From: Cricetomys ansorgei
Taxonomy: Eukaryota; Chordata; Mammalia; Rodentia; Nesomyidae
Assembly: GCA_026225945.1 (NCBI GenBank)
Contig: JAMJFZ010001222.1
Location: 386,501-450,500 of the forward strand
DNA length: 64,000 nucleotides
Direction: 5' to 3'
Made by a program: the position numbers and the translations under genes. Below are positions 45,569-58,099 of the stretch, one piece after another; position 1 is the first letter of the stretch, and every line of letters starts with the position of its first letter. The notes beneath the pieces were generated by a model, which did no database searches, was not told the origin of the DNA, and saw only the letters and a program-made list of their open reading frames with translations.

Positions 45569-46672
45569 AGTCAGCCCCGAATATTTCTTCCAGTTTCCTC
45601 GCAGAGTTGCCTTCGTAGTCACGAAGCCCTCTAGTTTGTTTTAATCATGGAAGGTATTTATTTATTTTTCACTTATGTGGGAATGCTTTGCTGGGTATAG
45701 TATTCTGGGTGGGAAGTTGTGATATTTCAGAGCTTGGAGTACATCTTTCCAAGCCTAACTGGCTTTAAACATTTCTATCTCACAAGCAGCTGCTACACGA
45801 TATGGGCCTGAGTTCATATGTGACTTGGCCCTTTTCTCTGTGTTTTTGGTGTTCTAACTATAATGTAATGCAGGGAGTTTCTTTTCTGGTTCTATCTATT
45901 TAGTATTCTGTAAGCCTCTTGTACAGGTATGGAGGATATCCGTTTCTCAAGATTTGAGGGTCTGTGTGTGTGTGATGATTTGATCTGTAAGTATTTTCTT
46001 CTCCTGATCGTAATTCATAGGTTTGGTCTTTTTATGGTATCCTAAGGATCTTGCATGTTCTGTTCGTGAGTTTTCTTTTAATTTATCATTTTACTTGAGT
46101 GAGTAATCTGATCCCTTCACCTTGTCGGCAAGCCAGATAGTTTGTCTTTCAGAGGATCCATTTTGTTGGGGAGGCTTTCCACTGACCGCTGTATATGATT
46201 GATTGAATTTTTCATTTTCAGCTTCATTTTAGGTCAGGGTTCCTTCAGTATTCGTGTACCTTTTTTACTTAAATTTTCATATCCTTGTTTCCCTTATTTC
46301 ATTTACCTATTTGCGTGTCTTGCGTTTCAGTCAGTTCATTCCCGACCTCTTTCAGTTCATTCAGGTGTTTGTTCACGCTTTCTATTAATTCTTTAAACTC
46401 TTTGAAAACCTGCTTAGTTGGTTTCACATCTTCAGTTTCACCTAGCTTTTCCTTCTTGGGGAAGGTGAGTTGGTGGATGGGAGAACATGCTGTTTTGACT
46501 TTTCATATTGCTTTTGCTTTCCCAATGGACCCGGGTATCTGGAGTTGGGCTGTTGGTTGTGTCCTTTGCTCATTGTTAGAGACTGGAGATAGGAGGGGAC
46601 TTGAGGGAGACTCTTGAGTCAGAGTGATAAGGCTGTCCCCACAAAGTCAGGCGGCGTGTGTTAGTGACCATT

Positions 46673-46685
46673 CCACTAGAGGGAG
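46673..46685 (+). promoter_or_regulatory. CTCF-like motif
   Basis: CCACTAGAGGGAG, same orientation as the site at 45550, at the presumed 5' edge of the L1. Confidence 0.35.
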
Positions 46686-47034
46686 TCTTCCAGGTCTTCC
46701 AGGACCTAACTGTTTCCTTTATTCAATGAGCTAACAGAGATGTAATTACCGTTGTTAACTAGATAGTTATTATGCAGTGAACTCTATTATCCAAAATATT
46801 CATTTTTCATTGTGCTCATGTTATAATAATAGATAATAATTCCTACAAATTCTATCAATAAGGTAAATATCAGGGGGAAACCCCTCCTAATCACTCCCTC
46901 TGACACTCACCTGTTGCCTTCTGGCCTGTTGCAAGCCGTTTATGTAGTTTCTTATTTCTAATCTGCCCTGCTTTTTCCTTGTTGCCTGGTTGATCTTACT
47001 AACTTACACATGTAATCTTATTACTCTTGTATTT

Positions 47035-47130
47035 TATTTATTTTTATTTATTTGCTTTTGTGGCGCTTGGAATCAAGCCAGGGCTTCACGGATGCCGAGT
47101 AAGTGCTCTACCACTGAGTTACACCCCCTA
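47035..47130 (-). mobile_element. B4/RSINE1-like SINE fragment
   Basis: 'ggaatcaagccagggcttcacgg...gtgctctaccactgagttacaccccc', reverse tail of a B4/RSINE element. Confidence 0.75.
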
Positions 47131-47179
47131 CCTCACTATTGTATTTTAATACACTGACTTTTTGTTTTGTTAGTTTTGT

Positions 47180-47324
47180 TTTTTGGAGACAGGATTTCTC
47201 TGTCATAACTCTGACTGTCCTGGAACTCACTTTGTAGACCAGGCTGGCCTTGAATTCTCAGAGGTCCGCCTGCCTGCCTCCCCAGTGTTGGGATTAAAGG
47301 CGTGTGCCACCATTGCCCAGCTAT
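47180..47324 (-). mobile_element. B1 SINE
   Basis: 'ggagacaggatttctctgtcataactctgactgtcctgg...gttgggattaaaggcgtgtgccacc'. Young-looking B1. Confidence 0.95.
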
Positions 47325-47639
47325 ATCCACTGATTTTAAGTTCCAGAATTAAAAAGTCCACGGCCTATTAGGGCAAAGTCACTCACAATCTGGTCCTATC
47401 TTACCCATGGTCTCCCTTTGACATCTCACTGCAGGCATACTGAATTATCTCTCTTCCCTTAACTGTGTTCACATTGAAAATCTGACACCTTTCTACCTCT
47501 GGTCCATCTGCCTAAAACACCCTCCAGCAATGGCCTATTCATTTTGCTTCCAGGTCCCACTCAGATGGTTACCATCTCTCTCTGTAACTTAGAATCAGTC
47601 TTCTTAAAAACCCTCATCATATTTATCAGGCCAGTTAAA

Positions 47640-47985
47640 TATTCCAACATGGAGTAAGGAGAAACTCCCAGGCCCCACTTACTGGGAAGCTGTTGGCAGG
47701 TGGTGGCTGCCGAAAAGGAGAGTCACTTTTCTTCGCAAGTGTGGCCACTGTAGGTTACCCAAGCCCAGTGTATGGACCTATACCTATGTTCATATAGGCA
47801 ACTAATTGGACTCAGTGGGTTATAAGTAAGTAAATATAAATAAATAAACGGGCATGCTGTGGGGTAGGTGTAATGGGAAGTCCCAGGGTGTGTTGGAGGG
47901 GAGAGTGAGAGGAAGATATGCTCAAGATACACTCTATGTATGTGTGAAATTTTCAAAGAAAAAATTTTAAAGTATTATTTTAAAA
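47640..47985 (+). mobile_element. L1-like 3' end fragment
   Basis: 'aaggagagtcacttttcttcgcaagtgtggccactg...ggactcagtgggttat' ending 'gctcaagatacactctatgtatg'. Same 3' terminal theme as the other L1 ends. Confidence 0.6.
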
Positions 47986-48054
47986 CTTTTATGTTCATAA
48001 TGCCTACCAAAGTGCTTGTATTTAGTAGGCTCCAAGAAGAATGCTTGTTTTTGT

Positions 48055-48084
48055 ATGTCTGTCTGTCTGTCTGTCTGTCTATCC

Positions 48085-48150
<66 letters not shown>
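48055..48150 (+). repeat. (TGTC)n(ATCT)n tetranucleotide microsatellite
   Basis: About six tgtc units, one interruption (atcc), then about 17 atct units in a row. Likely highly polymorphic. Confidence 0.98.
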
Positions 48151-48151
48151 T

Positions 48152-48290
48152 GGGGCAGGGTCTCTTTACATAGCTCCGGCTGTCCTAGAACTCACTATGT
48201 AGACCCCGCTGGCCTCAAACTCACACAAATCTGCCTCCCTTAGCCTCTCAAATGCTGGGCTTAAACCCTTGCACCACTATGTCTTGCTTT
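48152..48290 (-). mobile_element. B1 SINE
   Basis: 'ggggcagggtctctttacatagctccggctgtcctag...atgctgggcttaaacccttgcacc', directly after the tetranucleotide tract. Confidence 0.85.
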
Positions 48291-49412
48291 GTTTTGTTTT
48301 ATTTTGTTTTTAATTAAAACTTTATTATAAAGAATTTTCAAATAAAAAAAGATCACACACCAAAATCAACCAGCCCCGAACTCTTTATATATCAATGAAT
48401 GTCTATAAAATGCTTGTTTAAATGAAATAAATCCACCACTTTATCTGCTGTTTACACAGTGAAATACAAAAAGGTAAGCTCACAGCAGAAGTATGGTTAA
48501 CAAAATGTATGAATGAACACACCCTGGCACCTGGGCACACTTAGCTGAGCCCATGCATGCTGCACTTTACAATTCCACGCAGCAGCATTGATAATTATGA
48601 AGCATTGCAAAAATTCTCACAATCCAAATATGTGATTAGGAATTTCAGTGGCAAGGGTCTGTAGGTCTTTTTAAAGACTTAATCACAGCTAGTTAGAAAT
48701 TTAAGCTAACAAGAGCATTTCATTCCGTAAGAATCCTAATTAATTGATGCTTAGCATATAGGTTACCAAATTTGCCTTTTAAAGTTTGCATTTAGAGGCT
48801 GCAAATATATCAGTTAGTATGAATTTCTAGGTCAGTAAGGTTTTGATTTGCAATATTTAATGTTTGCATAATTTAACCTTTGCCTGACTTTGAAAAATTA
48901 TTTCACAGACCTACTTTTACTTTCTTAATGGAATGATTTGCTACAAAGTGGCTATAGGGCTGACATTGTCATGATCTTTAGGGACATTCCTCACTGAATC
49001 TGGTTTAGTTGGGGTCTCAGAACCTTACCTTCCATTCTAGAAGCCAAAGGATTAAAATCTCATTCTCCCCAAGCCCTGGTACATGGAACAGGTTCTTCAA
49101 TAATTTGACCTTCTCTCAAGTCTGTGCCCCTTAAGATGAAGAAAGAACATTTAGGACAGCTAGTGAGGTGGCACAGTGTGTTGTGCTGGTCCCTAGGGAG
49201 CTGCAGAAGCAAAATGAAGTCTTAGATGAAGCATTCCTGTGGTCTGACCTCCTGAGCCGCTCACTGTGCTCTCCAGTCTCCTGAGTTCTATGAGTTCCCT
49301 TCTCCTCCTTTCCCATTAAAATGAACTTATGTGTCTGTGTGTGTACATATATGCACACATACATTCCTTTTTAATTAAAAAATTATATGTGTATAAAACT
49401 ATATATATGTAC
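48291..49412. other. AT-rich intergenic DNA
   Basis: A weak B3-like patch may lie at 49150-49320. Nothing else recognised. Confidence 0.4.
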
Positions 49413-49416
49413 ATGG

Positions 49417-49548
49417 GGAGAGAGAGAGAGAGAGAGATATCTCACTGTGTGTATAGGGTTGGAACTTGTTATGTAGACCAGGTTTGTCTCTGCTTGCCTC
49501 TGCTTTCTCAGTACTGAGACTGAAGGCATGTTCCACCATACCCAGCAC
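49417..49548 (-). mobile_element. (GA)n tract plus B1 SINE
   Basis: A gagaga run (49417-49438) followed by 'tatgtagaccaggtttgtctc...agtactgagactgaaggcatg', reverse B1. Confidence 0.75.
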
Positions 49549-49794
49549 AAAATGTTACATTTTAATTGACACATATTTATGGGACTTAGCTTGACATCTC
49601 AATATATGTATACAATGCTTAATGGATAGATCGTGATAAATGTCATATTAACTCAAATATTTATCATTTCATATTTATCATTTCTGTATATTGGGAACAA
49701 TCAAAATTCTTTCCCCTAGATATTTTAAATGTTCAAATAAATAAGTGTTGCAAATCTTGGTTATTCTATTCTATAAAACATTAGAAGTTAGTCT

Positions 49795-49886
49795 TCTTGG
49801 CCTGATGAGAAAGCTCAGCAGGTAAGATCTCTATGAGTTCCAGGCCAGCCAGAGCTACATAGTGAGACCCTGTCTTAAAAAATGTT
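49795..49886 (+). mobile_element. B1 SINE fragment
   Basis: 'tgagttccaggccagccagagctacatagtgagaccctgtc', 3' half of a B1 fused to a short B3-like head ('gatgagaaagctcagcagg'). Confidence 0.7.
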
Positions 49887-50449
49887 GAGGCAAGAATTCT
49901 TCCTCAACATCTCATATACAGATTTAGTAGTTTTAATGCAATTAAACAACAACAACAGACATACAATCGCAATCTCAAGACTTCTATTGAATCTTTAATT
50001 TATCTTCTTAGTTTTTGATGGAATTTTCCTATTGAGATGTATAATGTAGTCTCATACTTAAACGTCGGAGTCTTTTCTGCTCAACTTCTTCCCTTTGAGT
50101 GTAATATAGAGACATTTGGCCCAACAGCACACTGAAGACACATTTTCTGTGATAGAAAAATGTTTCTTGCTATATGTAATGTTTCTCAAAGGAGGTAGGT
50201 CAAAAAAGATCTCTGCCCTCTGTAACTGTTTAATGAATACCATGTTTGATTGGAAAATTAAAACGTTGTATGTTACTTTTGAAGTGTTGAGTATTTTGTT
50301 ATGGATGATTTAGTTTCCATAACAACCATGTAAAAATTAGAATAAAGATGAAATTATAATTATTTAACACATTCATGAGCTTGATTTCCACCCCAAATGT
50401 GTTAAAACGACTGAGCATTTTGGTATGGGTCAAACCGTGCATCCTTTCA

Positions 50450-50628
50450 TAGGGAGTCAGCATGGTGGAATTTGTATTCAAACTTCCTTTTTCCTGGTGG
50501 GACCTTGTGTGCAGCCTCACTTTCTTGTGATGTGAAGTAACGACATCAGCTCTCAAGGATGATTGGAAGAAGTAAATGACTTAATGCACAAGATGCTTGG
50601 CTCACAGAAGGATTGTTTTGGTACTTGA
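50450..50628 (+). mobile_element. MIR SINE
   Basis: 'gtcagcatggtggaatttgtattcaaac' through 'atgacttaatgcacaagatgcttggctcacag' follows MIR order. Confidence 0.6.
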
Positions 50629-50744
50629 TAACCAGCATAGGATAGTCAGGGCATTTCATCACACATCTAAAGGAAATGATATTATTTTAAGATCACAGTT
50701 TTATCTCTATAAATCAAATAAAAAGAAGTGTTTTTAAAGCTTCT

Positions 50745-50880
50745 CTTCTGTGGCTCGTGGCTGGAATTTCAGAACTCAGGAAGCTGAGGCAGGAGGATTC
50801 CTGAGAGTCCAAGGCTAGCTTAGGCGACATAGTAACAGGTTTAGCCTACATAGTGAGACTCTATCTCAATATCAAATAGG
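50745..50880 (+). mobile_element. B1-related SINE
   Basis: 'gtggctggaatttcagaactcaggaagctgaggcaggagg' to 'atagtgagactctatctcaa'. Old subtype. Confidence 0.8.
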
Positions 50881-51067
50881 AAAGGAGGGAGAGAGAGAGA
50901 GGGATACATTTTTATTTCATCAGCGAATGCTATCAGGGAAGGCAATGGAACTTAAAGATAATTGAGATATTAAGATGAGATTTATATGTACCAGAATTTT
51001 AAATTTTGATTAACTATGTTGTGTGTTTAAATTGGCTTTATTGTTATATTTATTTTTGAATTTTTAA

Positions 51068-51232
51068 AATTTTGTGTAAGTGTGCACGTGTAGTCTATGC
51101 ACGTGTGTTGGAATCCTTGGAGCTGGAGTTACAGGCAGTTGTGAGCTGCTGGACATGGGTGCGGAGAACTGAATGTGGGTCCTCTGGAAGAGCAATATGC
51201 TCTCCTAACCACCAAGCTATCTCTCCAACCCC
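51068..51232 (-). mobile_element. B3 SINE
   Basis: 'ttggagctggagttacaggc...ggtgcggagaactgaatgtggg...accaccaagctatctctccaacccc'. Confidence 0.9.
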
Positions 51233-51242
51233 AAATGCTAAT

Positions 51243-51345
51243 TTGTTTCTTGAGAAAGGATCTATGTGGACCAGAATGGCCTCAAACTCACACAGATACC
51301 CCAGTCTCTGCCTGGAATTAAAGGTGTGCAGTATCATGCCTGCTT
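51243..51345 (-). mobile_element. B1 SINE, internally deleted
   Basis: 'cttgagaaaggatctatgtggaccagaatggcctc...gcctggaattaaaggtgtgc'. The segment between the start and 'tgtggacc' is missing. Confidence 0.8.
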
Positions 51346-52739
51346 CCATCTTGGCTCACCTTTTAATGGATACGATTAGTCATTTGAGACAGCCCAAAAT
51401 TTACGTGGTGAGAAATAGGCTCTCTGATTGGAACTGTGCAACAGATACACGCAATCTTGATTAACTTTTGAGTAATTAACAATGCTTTGTGTTTCAGTGG
51501 GTCTTATTATGATATTTCTTTGGAGCCGTAAGCTATCTTCGTTTCTATTTATATAGAAAATAATTAGACAAACAATGTCCCAAATTTACTTAAGGAGATA
51601 GAAAACTCCATTTTTTAAACTGCTAAAAGCAAATTTGAGCCCAGAGCAAATAGATGTGGAAGCTACACTGATATAAAACCCACAGCATTTGCTAAATGCG
51701 AACTTTATTTTTTATAATGGAACTCAATCTCTCTTTCAAAGCATTGGCATGAGGAGTGAAAGTGAAATCTCCAGACAGTCTCAGAGGCTTGGGCTTCTCT
51801 TGTCCCATCCTTTGTGCTTCCCTCATCAGGCTGGCCTGTACCTGGGATTTGGTGGGTGGGTGGCAATTACCTCTTAGCCATGACTTCTTTGCATGGCATA
51901 CACCAAGACAGAAGAACCCTCAGAGTCTCTCTTTAAATACGTTGGGTACAGGGTTACAGCAATTCTCAGTCACACATGAAGCACATGCGTTATGGTGGAT
52001 GGAGAAGACTGACAGTCGCCAGGACCTTCTGGCCAGGTTCCTACATATCTCCATGTACCTCCATGTGCCTGCCTGGACTGTGTTGGACTTGTGAGTTCTC
52101 TATGGCTAGCTTCTGTTCTGGGTTCCATATTGGAAGGAAGGTGTGAACCATTCCTGTTCTTTTTCTCCTACCTTCAGAGCTCTTCAGACTTGACAAATGT
52201 TTCCTGTGTTCCTCCTCCTGCGGCCCAGGCACTGAGACCTGGCTGAGAATCCACAGTGACAGTCTCTCCAATAACTGAGCTCCTTTCCTCGTCTACTAGT
52301 ACTCCTTCTCAAACTCATGGAGTTGTGATCTCTCTCCAGATTGGGAAAACTCTCTTTGACTTACCATTTCTGTAAACCCCAACTTCACACAGGCTTTGTT
52401 ATATGAATCTTTTATGCCACTGAATCCTGATACTCAAAATCCAGGTTTTCCAAACTCAACAAAAATAGTTGGTTTTTTTTTTTCTCTGTAACCACTGCTA
52501 TTGCTTTGGATTTCACAAGTCCATTTTAAAATTTGAAAGTCATATCCAAGTCATGTTAATCTGTGGATTTCCTTTGTAATACCCTTCCCCTGAAGTAATA
52601 TATGCCAAAGTCTGGTTTGATTGAGAGGACACATGGGATATGAAGGGATTAGCAGAGAGAAACAAAACACTTCGCAATGTATCAAAATGTTATCTCCCCA
52701 CAGATGGGAGCTGCCTTGCACCTAGTCTTTGATCTATTT
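51346..52739. other. Unassigned intergenic DNA
   Basis: No repeat or gene recognised. Confidence 0.4.
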
Positions 52740-53262
52740 TCTTCTTAATTTTCAATCTTATTTTTTAATTAATGACTCTGAAAGATTGACTACACAAATG
52801 GACAATGGCCAGGCCACATATGGCAACAGAACTCAGACTGACAGGCTGCAGCCAAAGCCAGAGCAGCCAAACCACCATCTCTGGTTGCCAGCTGAGAGGT
52901 TCAGACTGGTCAATGCCTGACCGCTTTCCAAATCTTTCCAACGCATAGCTAACCAGAAAAGGCCAAATATATTCCCTAAAGCGACTGTGGGAGGGTACCT
53001 TGCTTCTACGCAGCCATTTCTTCTGTTAGCTTGCCTGCAGCTTTTCCATGTCAGCAGCTTCTAATCAGAACACACCTGGAACCTTTCTTTCTTTTTCTTT
53101 TTTCCCCCTTCCCACTATGAAGCCTTCCCACTCTCATGCCTGCCTTTGACGCTCTGCCAAGTGCAAGTGATGGTGGCTGACTCCCTTGCTCTAAATAAAT
53201 AGCTTTTGTTCTCTTTTGGGTGGGCTTCATATGTTTCCCCAGGCTTACTACACATAAAGCTG
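52740..53262 (+). mobile_element. Possible LTR
   Basis: Ends in 'gactcccttgctctaaataaatagc', a polyadenylation-signal context common in LTRs. It is preceded by CT-rich sequence and a long non-coding body. No terminal repeat partner was found. Confidence 0.35.
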
Positions 53263-54477
53263 TTATATTCAGATGTGTGCTTTGATAGCTGAGCTTAACT
53301 AACACTTTTTTTTTCCATAGAGACATTTGGAGTCAATAAGTACTGGGCTTTGATTTCTGCTTTGATGAGTAAGAATTAAAAAATTAAAAAATGACTTTTG
53401 AGTTTAAAGGTTCTGGAATTGCCTCAGATGGCTACACCTATAGTATTCTCGAAAGTATATCTGCAATTATCATCTTTGCAAATTAAAATTAATAAATTTT
53501 AACAAGTTACTATCCAGAGGGACAGCATTGTGAATGAATTTGAAAATGAAGAATGTTTTTATTATGTAGGCAGTTGTTCCTCATGTGTCAGTTCCCTTCG
53601 GTTGTCACATACCTGTATTCATATGCAGAAATAAACTTAGTGCCTTAGCGAAATAATAATGGTCTTTAGAAGAGCAAATTATGCACTTTTGTACACAAAA
53701 AGCTGTGGGTTACTTCCAGGCCACTGCAATACACAGTCTGCGGTCTCACAGCAATATTCCAAAATATCAATTACAGCACTCATTTCACAAATGAAAACTT
53801 GATTAGTAGACTAGGGTGAAACATTCAAGGCCCCCCTAAAGCAGAGGTCCCTCATTCTACTGCAAAGTACCTCAAGTTCGAATGAAGCTAATGTGAACTG
53901 AAGAACTTCTTCTATGCCTGCATTTGAGGGAAAGCCTGTCCTGCTTATTCTGGTTACGGCTAGTCTTCACCTGGCATGGCCAGAGATATAAAGTACTCCT
54001 GGAACAGTGGGGAGACAGGACTCCACTCAAGGGTGTGGCCATTTGGGATATCTTGGTGTTTAATGGCAAAACTTAACCACGGCTGGGTGGCCTACATACA
54101 AACAGTAGAACTGGAAGGAACTTGGGCCTTCCCAGGCATAGCAGAATGTCTTTCCACCCACTTTTCAAGTCTTCTTCCTTTACTGTGACCTGCAGACTCC
54201 CTATAATTTGGCTATGGATTGCTCTCTCACACTTCTGAAGCTCTCTTCTCGCTGTCTTCATCTAGCTGGATACCTTGCAAGCCCTCAGCTCTGCTGAGTA
54301 CCTGTGCTCCAGCTCCTTTGACATGTTGATGGCAACATTTTTCTCCGGGGTTCTACCTGCCGTGGGTAGTTTCTTCGCATTTTTCCTGTTACAAGTCAAA
54401 ATTTTCTTCATAGAGTCTTTTGTGTTTTAACCAAAGTAGATTTATTACCACTACACTTTCTAAATTCCTTTTAAAAA

Positions 54478-54612
54478 GAGTATGGTAACTGTAACCCCAG
54501 CACCTAAGAGGCTGATGCAGGAGGACTGCCACAAGTTAGAGGACAGTCTAGATGACAGTTCTAGGCTACCAAAGTGAGAAAAAAATTCTGTCTCAAAACT
54601 AACTAACTAGCT
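54478..54612 (+). mobile_element. B1-related SINE
   Basis: 'gtaaccccagcacctaagaggctgatgcaggaggac...ttctgtctcaaaacta'. Confidence 0.75.
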
Positions 54613-54689
54613 ATCTAACTAATCACCAATAAAATAACACCCTCACCTTTGCTACTTGGTCGCTGCTTTACTTTCAGACTCTAAAGTTT

Positions 54690-54822
54690 GTGAAGGTGGG
54701 ACATGGTGTCACATGCTTATAATACCAGCTCTGGGGAGACTGAGGAAGGAGAACCTCAAGCCCAAGGCCAGCCTAGGCTACAAAGCAAGACTGTCACAAA
54801 AACAAACAAACAACAAACACAC
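54690..54822 (+). mobile_element. B1-related SINE
   Basis: 'gtgggacatggtgtcacatgcttataatacc...aaggccagcctaggctac...caaaaacaaacaaacaac'. The last SINE seen before the SOBP promoter. Confidence 0.85.
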
Positions 54823-55324
54823 TGTGAGGTTTGGGAATCTGTCAGTCATATTTGCCACTGCCCAGCACCCAGAGCAGTACCAGAGGCCCCAATGCATATT
54901 TATTGGATTAGTAAATAGATAAACAATAACCCGGACAGGTACCCATTCTCAAGAAAACACCAACAAAAATAAAAAACAACTAAACCCATGAAGAGGCAGA
55001 CCCATAGGAGGGAGGCCCACGGCAGAGTGCCTGAATAATTTCAGGAGGTCTCAGACTCTCGAGAACTCTACTGTTCATGATTAAAGACCCATGGTAACCA
55101 TAGCTATGTTTTTTCTAGAAGTTCTTGAAACTCATTCTAGAATTTTGATCTTTGCAGTTAAACATAATTTGAAGCATATTTTAATTAAAAAAAGACCAAT
55201 CATTGTTCACTTGGTCTGGTTAAAACAGAGCCCAGTGTTTACACTGGTGGATCTTAACAACCACATTTCAATGAACTGAAGTTGTGTTTGCGATACAAAC
55301 ATTAAATTCTTGCCTCTACTTGTC

Positions 55325-55645
55325 CTATCCTTTGGAGGACTCAGAAAGATTAAACTTCCTGGCTTCCCGATGGGATGGTCAGATCTGTGTGACTAACTCT
55401 AGACGGTGAATGTGCTGCTGTCATGTGAAGTTCCCCAGGCTGCCATCTTCTCAGTAGAGGCTGTGCATGAGCCTGTGTGAAGCGCATCCTAAGTCATTGC
55501 ATGGAGGGCAATTGCTAAAGAGATCCATGATGCTCCTTGGCCAACTTTGTTAGAGCTAGGAATACAAACCTTTGTTGTTTTAAACCTCCGGGATCTTCCT
55601 AAGACTGGTTGTTGCAGCCTAACTCAAGGAAACCTAATGCCCTAC
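55325..55645 (+). mobile_element. MLT1-like MaLR LTR
   Basis: 'gtctgtgtgactaac'-like start ('cagatctgtgtgactaactc'), then 'aaacctccgggatcttcctaagactggttgttgcagcctaac'. Its end resembles an ancient MLT1 3' end. Confidence 0.55.
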
Positions 55646-58099
55646 TGGTTGGGAAATATGCTGCTAGCCTATGTGCCATTGGCAAGAAATAGCACTTAGA
55701 GAAGTAAGCATTCGGTGTAAAATGCATTTTTATTTGTGAAAATATGGGCCTTAGATTAGGTAGCACATAGATTGTTACAGGGATTCATTAAATCAGATTA
55801 GCACAGTAGTAAAATACCAGAGCTGGAACTTGGACAGGAAGTTCTGAGTCCACATCCTAGTGCTTCTTAGCTTGTATATGATTCAGCTTTCTTCTGTGAC
55901 TTAGAGATAACAGAAGTAGCTCTTAATATGAATATTAAGTGAGATAATTCCTATCATGTATTCAAAATCATAATTATCTTTTAATGTTCACCTTTAGCTA
56001 AAGCACAGAACTTGTTCAAGATGAACACTCACTTCAAATAATGTTAAGACACTTTTAGGGTACACTAATCAATTCTTGGTGAAAGTATCTATAGGAGGGG
56101 TCTATAGATAAAATACAGACAGAAGACCACTCTGGGGTCTTCCCATCTGTTTTCTAGTTAAATCAGGCCCACATTAAGATTAAGAGCAACTCTAAAAGAG
56201 GGGGAAACATAAAAACACACCTGAGGAATATACAAAAGATTGATTGGCCTATCTCTGTGATTGGCAAGGCTAATAAGAGGGAAAAGTGAGGACTAATTGT
56301 GTACCTGTGTGTTGGGTGGAGGAGAGTAAGTAGTCTTCAGAGACATATTTATGGTATTGTTTCTACCCACAGAGTTATACTTTTACAATGAAGCTATCTG
56401 GGAAACACAATTTGACCCAAGATTGCAGGTGCAGAAAGCATAAACTCTTACTGTAATGGTCTCCTATAGTACATTTGGGAGAACCAGATTCGTGAATGTG
56501 TAGCAAACACGGTTCCAGAGTTCACGTCAGATTAACAGTTTTCCTCAGATCCATTTTCTGAGCTTCCATTGTCAGTAAAGATGTGTGTTGTAGGTTCTGA
56601 TACAATCTTCTTACCTGTTTTCTGGAGGCACAAAGGAAAAGGTAACTGATTAATGTCACTATTGTTATTAAACACCTGGGCTATTTCTTTAAAGTTTCTT
56701 TCTTTGAAAGAAGTACAGCTACTTCTAAATATAAATCTGGGTTATAGTTTACCTTTTCTGTTTACTTGTTTCTTAACTTGTGAAACTGTATCTAAGATTG
56801 GGGGTATACAACTTGTTACTTGATATCAGCCGAACAACAGTGAATCAATTGTGACAGCTCTGGCACCAAAGGAAACAGAGCAGACTCAAATATGTTTCCA
56901 AGAGACAAAGGCTTTTTATTGCATAATTTATTTTTCAACACGTGTCTGTAGTTTTACACTTTTCGAAAAGAAAAAAAAAAGGTTTTCCCACCACTTTTTT
57001 AGCTAAATGCTAAGACAGACAGAACAAAAAGAACAAACTTGTTCCTATCTACATACTATCTGGGTGAAATTCTGAGATTTATAAAAGCCCCAAGGACTTC
57101 CTCCTCTTCCTCTACAAGCAACAGTGTCTTGGAAACACTCCCCGCCTAAAGCGCAGCCCACCACAGGTTAGTGATCTGGAAAGGGGCTTCAGAGGAAAGG
57201 GGTCCGGGCTACTCTCAGCCTCCTTACTACTGTGTCTCTGTAGGTTTGCCAATGACTACTGCAGTCCAGGACTTGGAGCTCCCAGGCTGGCTGCATGGGG
57301 ATATGCTACCAGACAGAGGCTACTGGAAAAATCTCACCGAGAGGACACTATAACCGAAAATTCTCCTCCAATCTCCATCTACCCTTTCTTGGTTTCTTGA
57401 AACCTTGCTAAGGGTCCCAGGTGTTCCGTCTTCACCCCTGGGTATGAGCCTTTCACCACGACCCCTACTAGGCAGAAGCTGGCTCTCAGCAGCTCCCTCA
57501 GGCCTCCTGGATAGCTTGGGATAGACAGCTACTAACTAGGAGGACCAGGGTACTGCTTCCCCTCGCACCTCCAAAGACATGCAGGGAGGACAAGTTTTAC
57601 AGTGTACACTCCCAAATATTTGGAATTCGGTGAATATGGAAACTAACTATGCTAAAATGCAAAACAGGCATCTTAGAAATGTTCAGCCCTCTGAAGAACG
57701 CTCCCATATATCTTTAATTTGATGCTTAAGAGACAAAACAGTGTTAAAATGCAAATTAGGCGATGCAATACTCAGAATGAACCCTACTTGATAGGCCAAA
57801 CTGAGATTTTAATGAAAATCTTACTCATACCCTCACACCGAATTCATTCTATCTTTTAAGTACTTAAAAATGTGTAATTTTGAATTCCACCACTGTCATA
57901 ATGAACACTCTATAATAACAAGCCGCGGAACAATGGACACCCCCATATCACATTGTGTCAGGTAATTACAAAGTGGAGAGGCGCGGGAAAGCTGAGCTGG
58001 GAACGTCTAGGTGTCCCCTTGCAGTGTGGGGGAGCTTTCAGAGCTGAGTGTTGTCCCTGGAGCCTCATCGAACGGTTCACGCCAATACCTCAACCCAAA
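55646..58099. other. SOBP upstream region free of recognised repeats
   Basis: About 2.4 kb with no SINE, LTR or L1 recognised apart from a possible diverged MIR near 55800-55950. It contains no gene by inspection. Conserved regulatory sequence is plausible but not shown. Confidence 0.5.

Larger units (their letters stand above)
40668..46640 (-). mobile_element. Lx-type LINE-1, nearly full length, decayed
   Basis: Minus orientation. The left end (after a T run) is the 3' untranslated region ('catgccacttttgccccagtggg', 'gataaaagctagccagcaggg'). ORF2 follows from about 41350 to about 45340 on the minus strand. Its 3' part is recognisable at 41640-41880 and 41945-42150, and its endonuclease/RT end near 44600-45300. 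ORF1 and 5' sequence appear to continue to about 46640. No frame longer than about 90 codons survives, so it cannot move. It is interrupted by a B3, a B2 and a B1. Confidence 0.85.

Noticed and set aside
48055..48150. Possible regulatory tetranucleotide element
   Set aside because: An ordinary simple repeat adjacent to a B1; nothing specific supports function.
49140..49320. Possible B3 or B4 SINE
   Set aside because: Only scattered similarity ('agctagtgaggtggcacagtg'), too weak to annotate.
51072..51464. 130-codon plus-strand frame
   Set aside because: It runs through reversed B3 and B1 SINEs.
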